The notes under the pieces were generated by a model. That model searched no databases. It worked only from the letters and a program-made list of their open reading frames with translations, and had not been told where the DNA came from. A stretch of 64,000 bases of DNA from Halomonas sp. HL-93. Lineage in GTDB: Bacteria > Pseudomonadota > Gammaproteobacteria > Pseudomonadales > Halomonadaceae. This document shows, one piece after another, positions 63,741-64,000 of the stretch (positions are counted from its first letter, which is position 1; every line of letters begins with the position of its first letter). A program made the translations under genes and the position numbers. Where the stretch lies: contig NZ_LT593974.1 of the NCBI RefSeq assembly GCF_900086985.1, positions 496,001-560,000 on the forward strand, given 5' to 3'.

Positions 63741-64000
63741 CTACAGCGAGACGCCGCGCTTCCAGGGAATGAAGTCATACTGAGCAAGCGTCACCGCACG
63801 TGGCCGGTAACGCCCAGACGCCGTCTCGATGCACATTTCCAACAAGCGGTCAGCCAGTTCGCCGATTTCTACCTCACCGCGAATGATCGGGCCGGCATCA
63901 AAGTCGATGATGTCACTCATGCGTGTGGCAAGCGCGCTGTTGCTAGCGATTTTGAGCACCGGCGTGACCGGGTTTCCTGTCGGCGTGCCAAGCCCAGTGG
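63741..64000 (-). CDS. UxaA-family altronate/galactarate dehydratase, C-terminal end (partial)
   Basis: The reading frame is open to the window edge; only the last 86 codons are visible. They begin TGLGTPTGNPVTPVLKIASNSALA and end DFIPWKRGVSL, the typical C-terminus of UxaA-type dehydratases (altronate or galactarate dehydratase large part). The enzyme gives a 2-keto-3-deoxy acid from a hexonate or hexarate. The strand is opposite to the TRAP-GntR cluster and ends at the shared terminator. The N-terminal part lies outside the window. Confidence 0.85.
   Translation of the reverse strand, partial: TGLGTPTGNPVTPVLKIASNSALATRMSDIIDFDAGPIIRGEVEIGELADRLLEMCIETASGRYRPRAVTLAQYDFIPWKRGVSL

Overview
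The window looks like chromosome from a gammaproteobacterium of the Halomonadaceae (Halomonas or a close relative). The grounds are moderately high GC, dense co-oriented genes with many ATGA overlaps, three or more secondary transport systems, and the gene order of the formate dehydrogenase island. This is judged from protein character only; no database was searched. Coding density is high, most genes look intact, and I found no rRNA, tRNA, IS element or CRISPR array.

Layout. 1-5.2 kb: the 3' end of an NCS1 nucleobase/hydantoin permease, a LysR regulator and a membrane GGDEF-EAL protein. 5.2-20.8 kb: a molybdenum-cofactor and formate dehydrogenase island. One arm runs leftward (fdhD-mobA-moeA-moaA-COG0523 GTPase). 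The other runs rightward (DUF3305, DUF3306, polyferredoxin, TorD-like chaperone, small Tat protein, FdhA, FdhB, FdhC, terminator, DUF1244, moaB, second moeA). 20.9-24.5 kb: a two-receiver diguanylate cyclase and a YidK-like sodium symporter. 24.5-31.2 kb: a malonate module (TRAP transporter, malonyl-CoA decarboxylase, malonyl-CoA synthetase) with a divergent GntR regulator. 31.2-37.8 kb: a GlxA-type regulator with an MFS exporter, small proteins (YgjV, DksA-type zinc finger, YrhK), a RES-Xre toxin-antitoxin pair and RecQ. 37.9-42.1 kb: a CUT1 ABC importer.

42.2-51.5 kb is the most interesting part: a sigma-54 activator diverging from a guanidino-compound operon. The operon encodes a guanidinobutyrase-like ureohydrolase, a YjiH membrane protein, a 2-ketoarginine decarboxylase-like ThDP enzyme, an NCS1 permease, a metallo-beta-lactamase-fold hydrolase and an aldehyde dehydrogenase. 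A well-spaced -24/-12 promoter and two inverted repeats lie between the activator and the operon. The enzymes connect 2-ketoarginine to 4-guanidinobutyraldehyde, 4-guanidinobutyrate, and finally GABA plus urea. The arginine transaminase is absent, and two transporters and one hydrolase have no assigned role.

51.6-64 kb: a sugar-acid region with an HpaI-type aldolase, an FAD-linked 2-hydroxyacid dehydrogenase, an L-fuconate-dehydratase-like enolase, a large FAH-family protein, an SDR, PdxA2, a second TRAP transporter, an Ldh-family oxidoreductase, a FadR-type regulator and the C-terminal part of a UxaA-type dehydratase. Directly behind pdxA2 is a 51-codon remnant of a DUF1537 four-carbon acid kinase. 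It appears to join the first about 26 residues to the last about 23 through an in-frame internal deletion.
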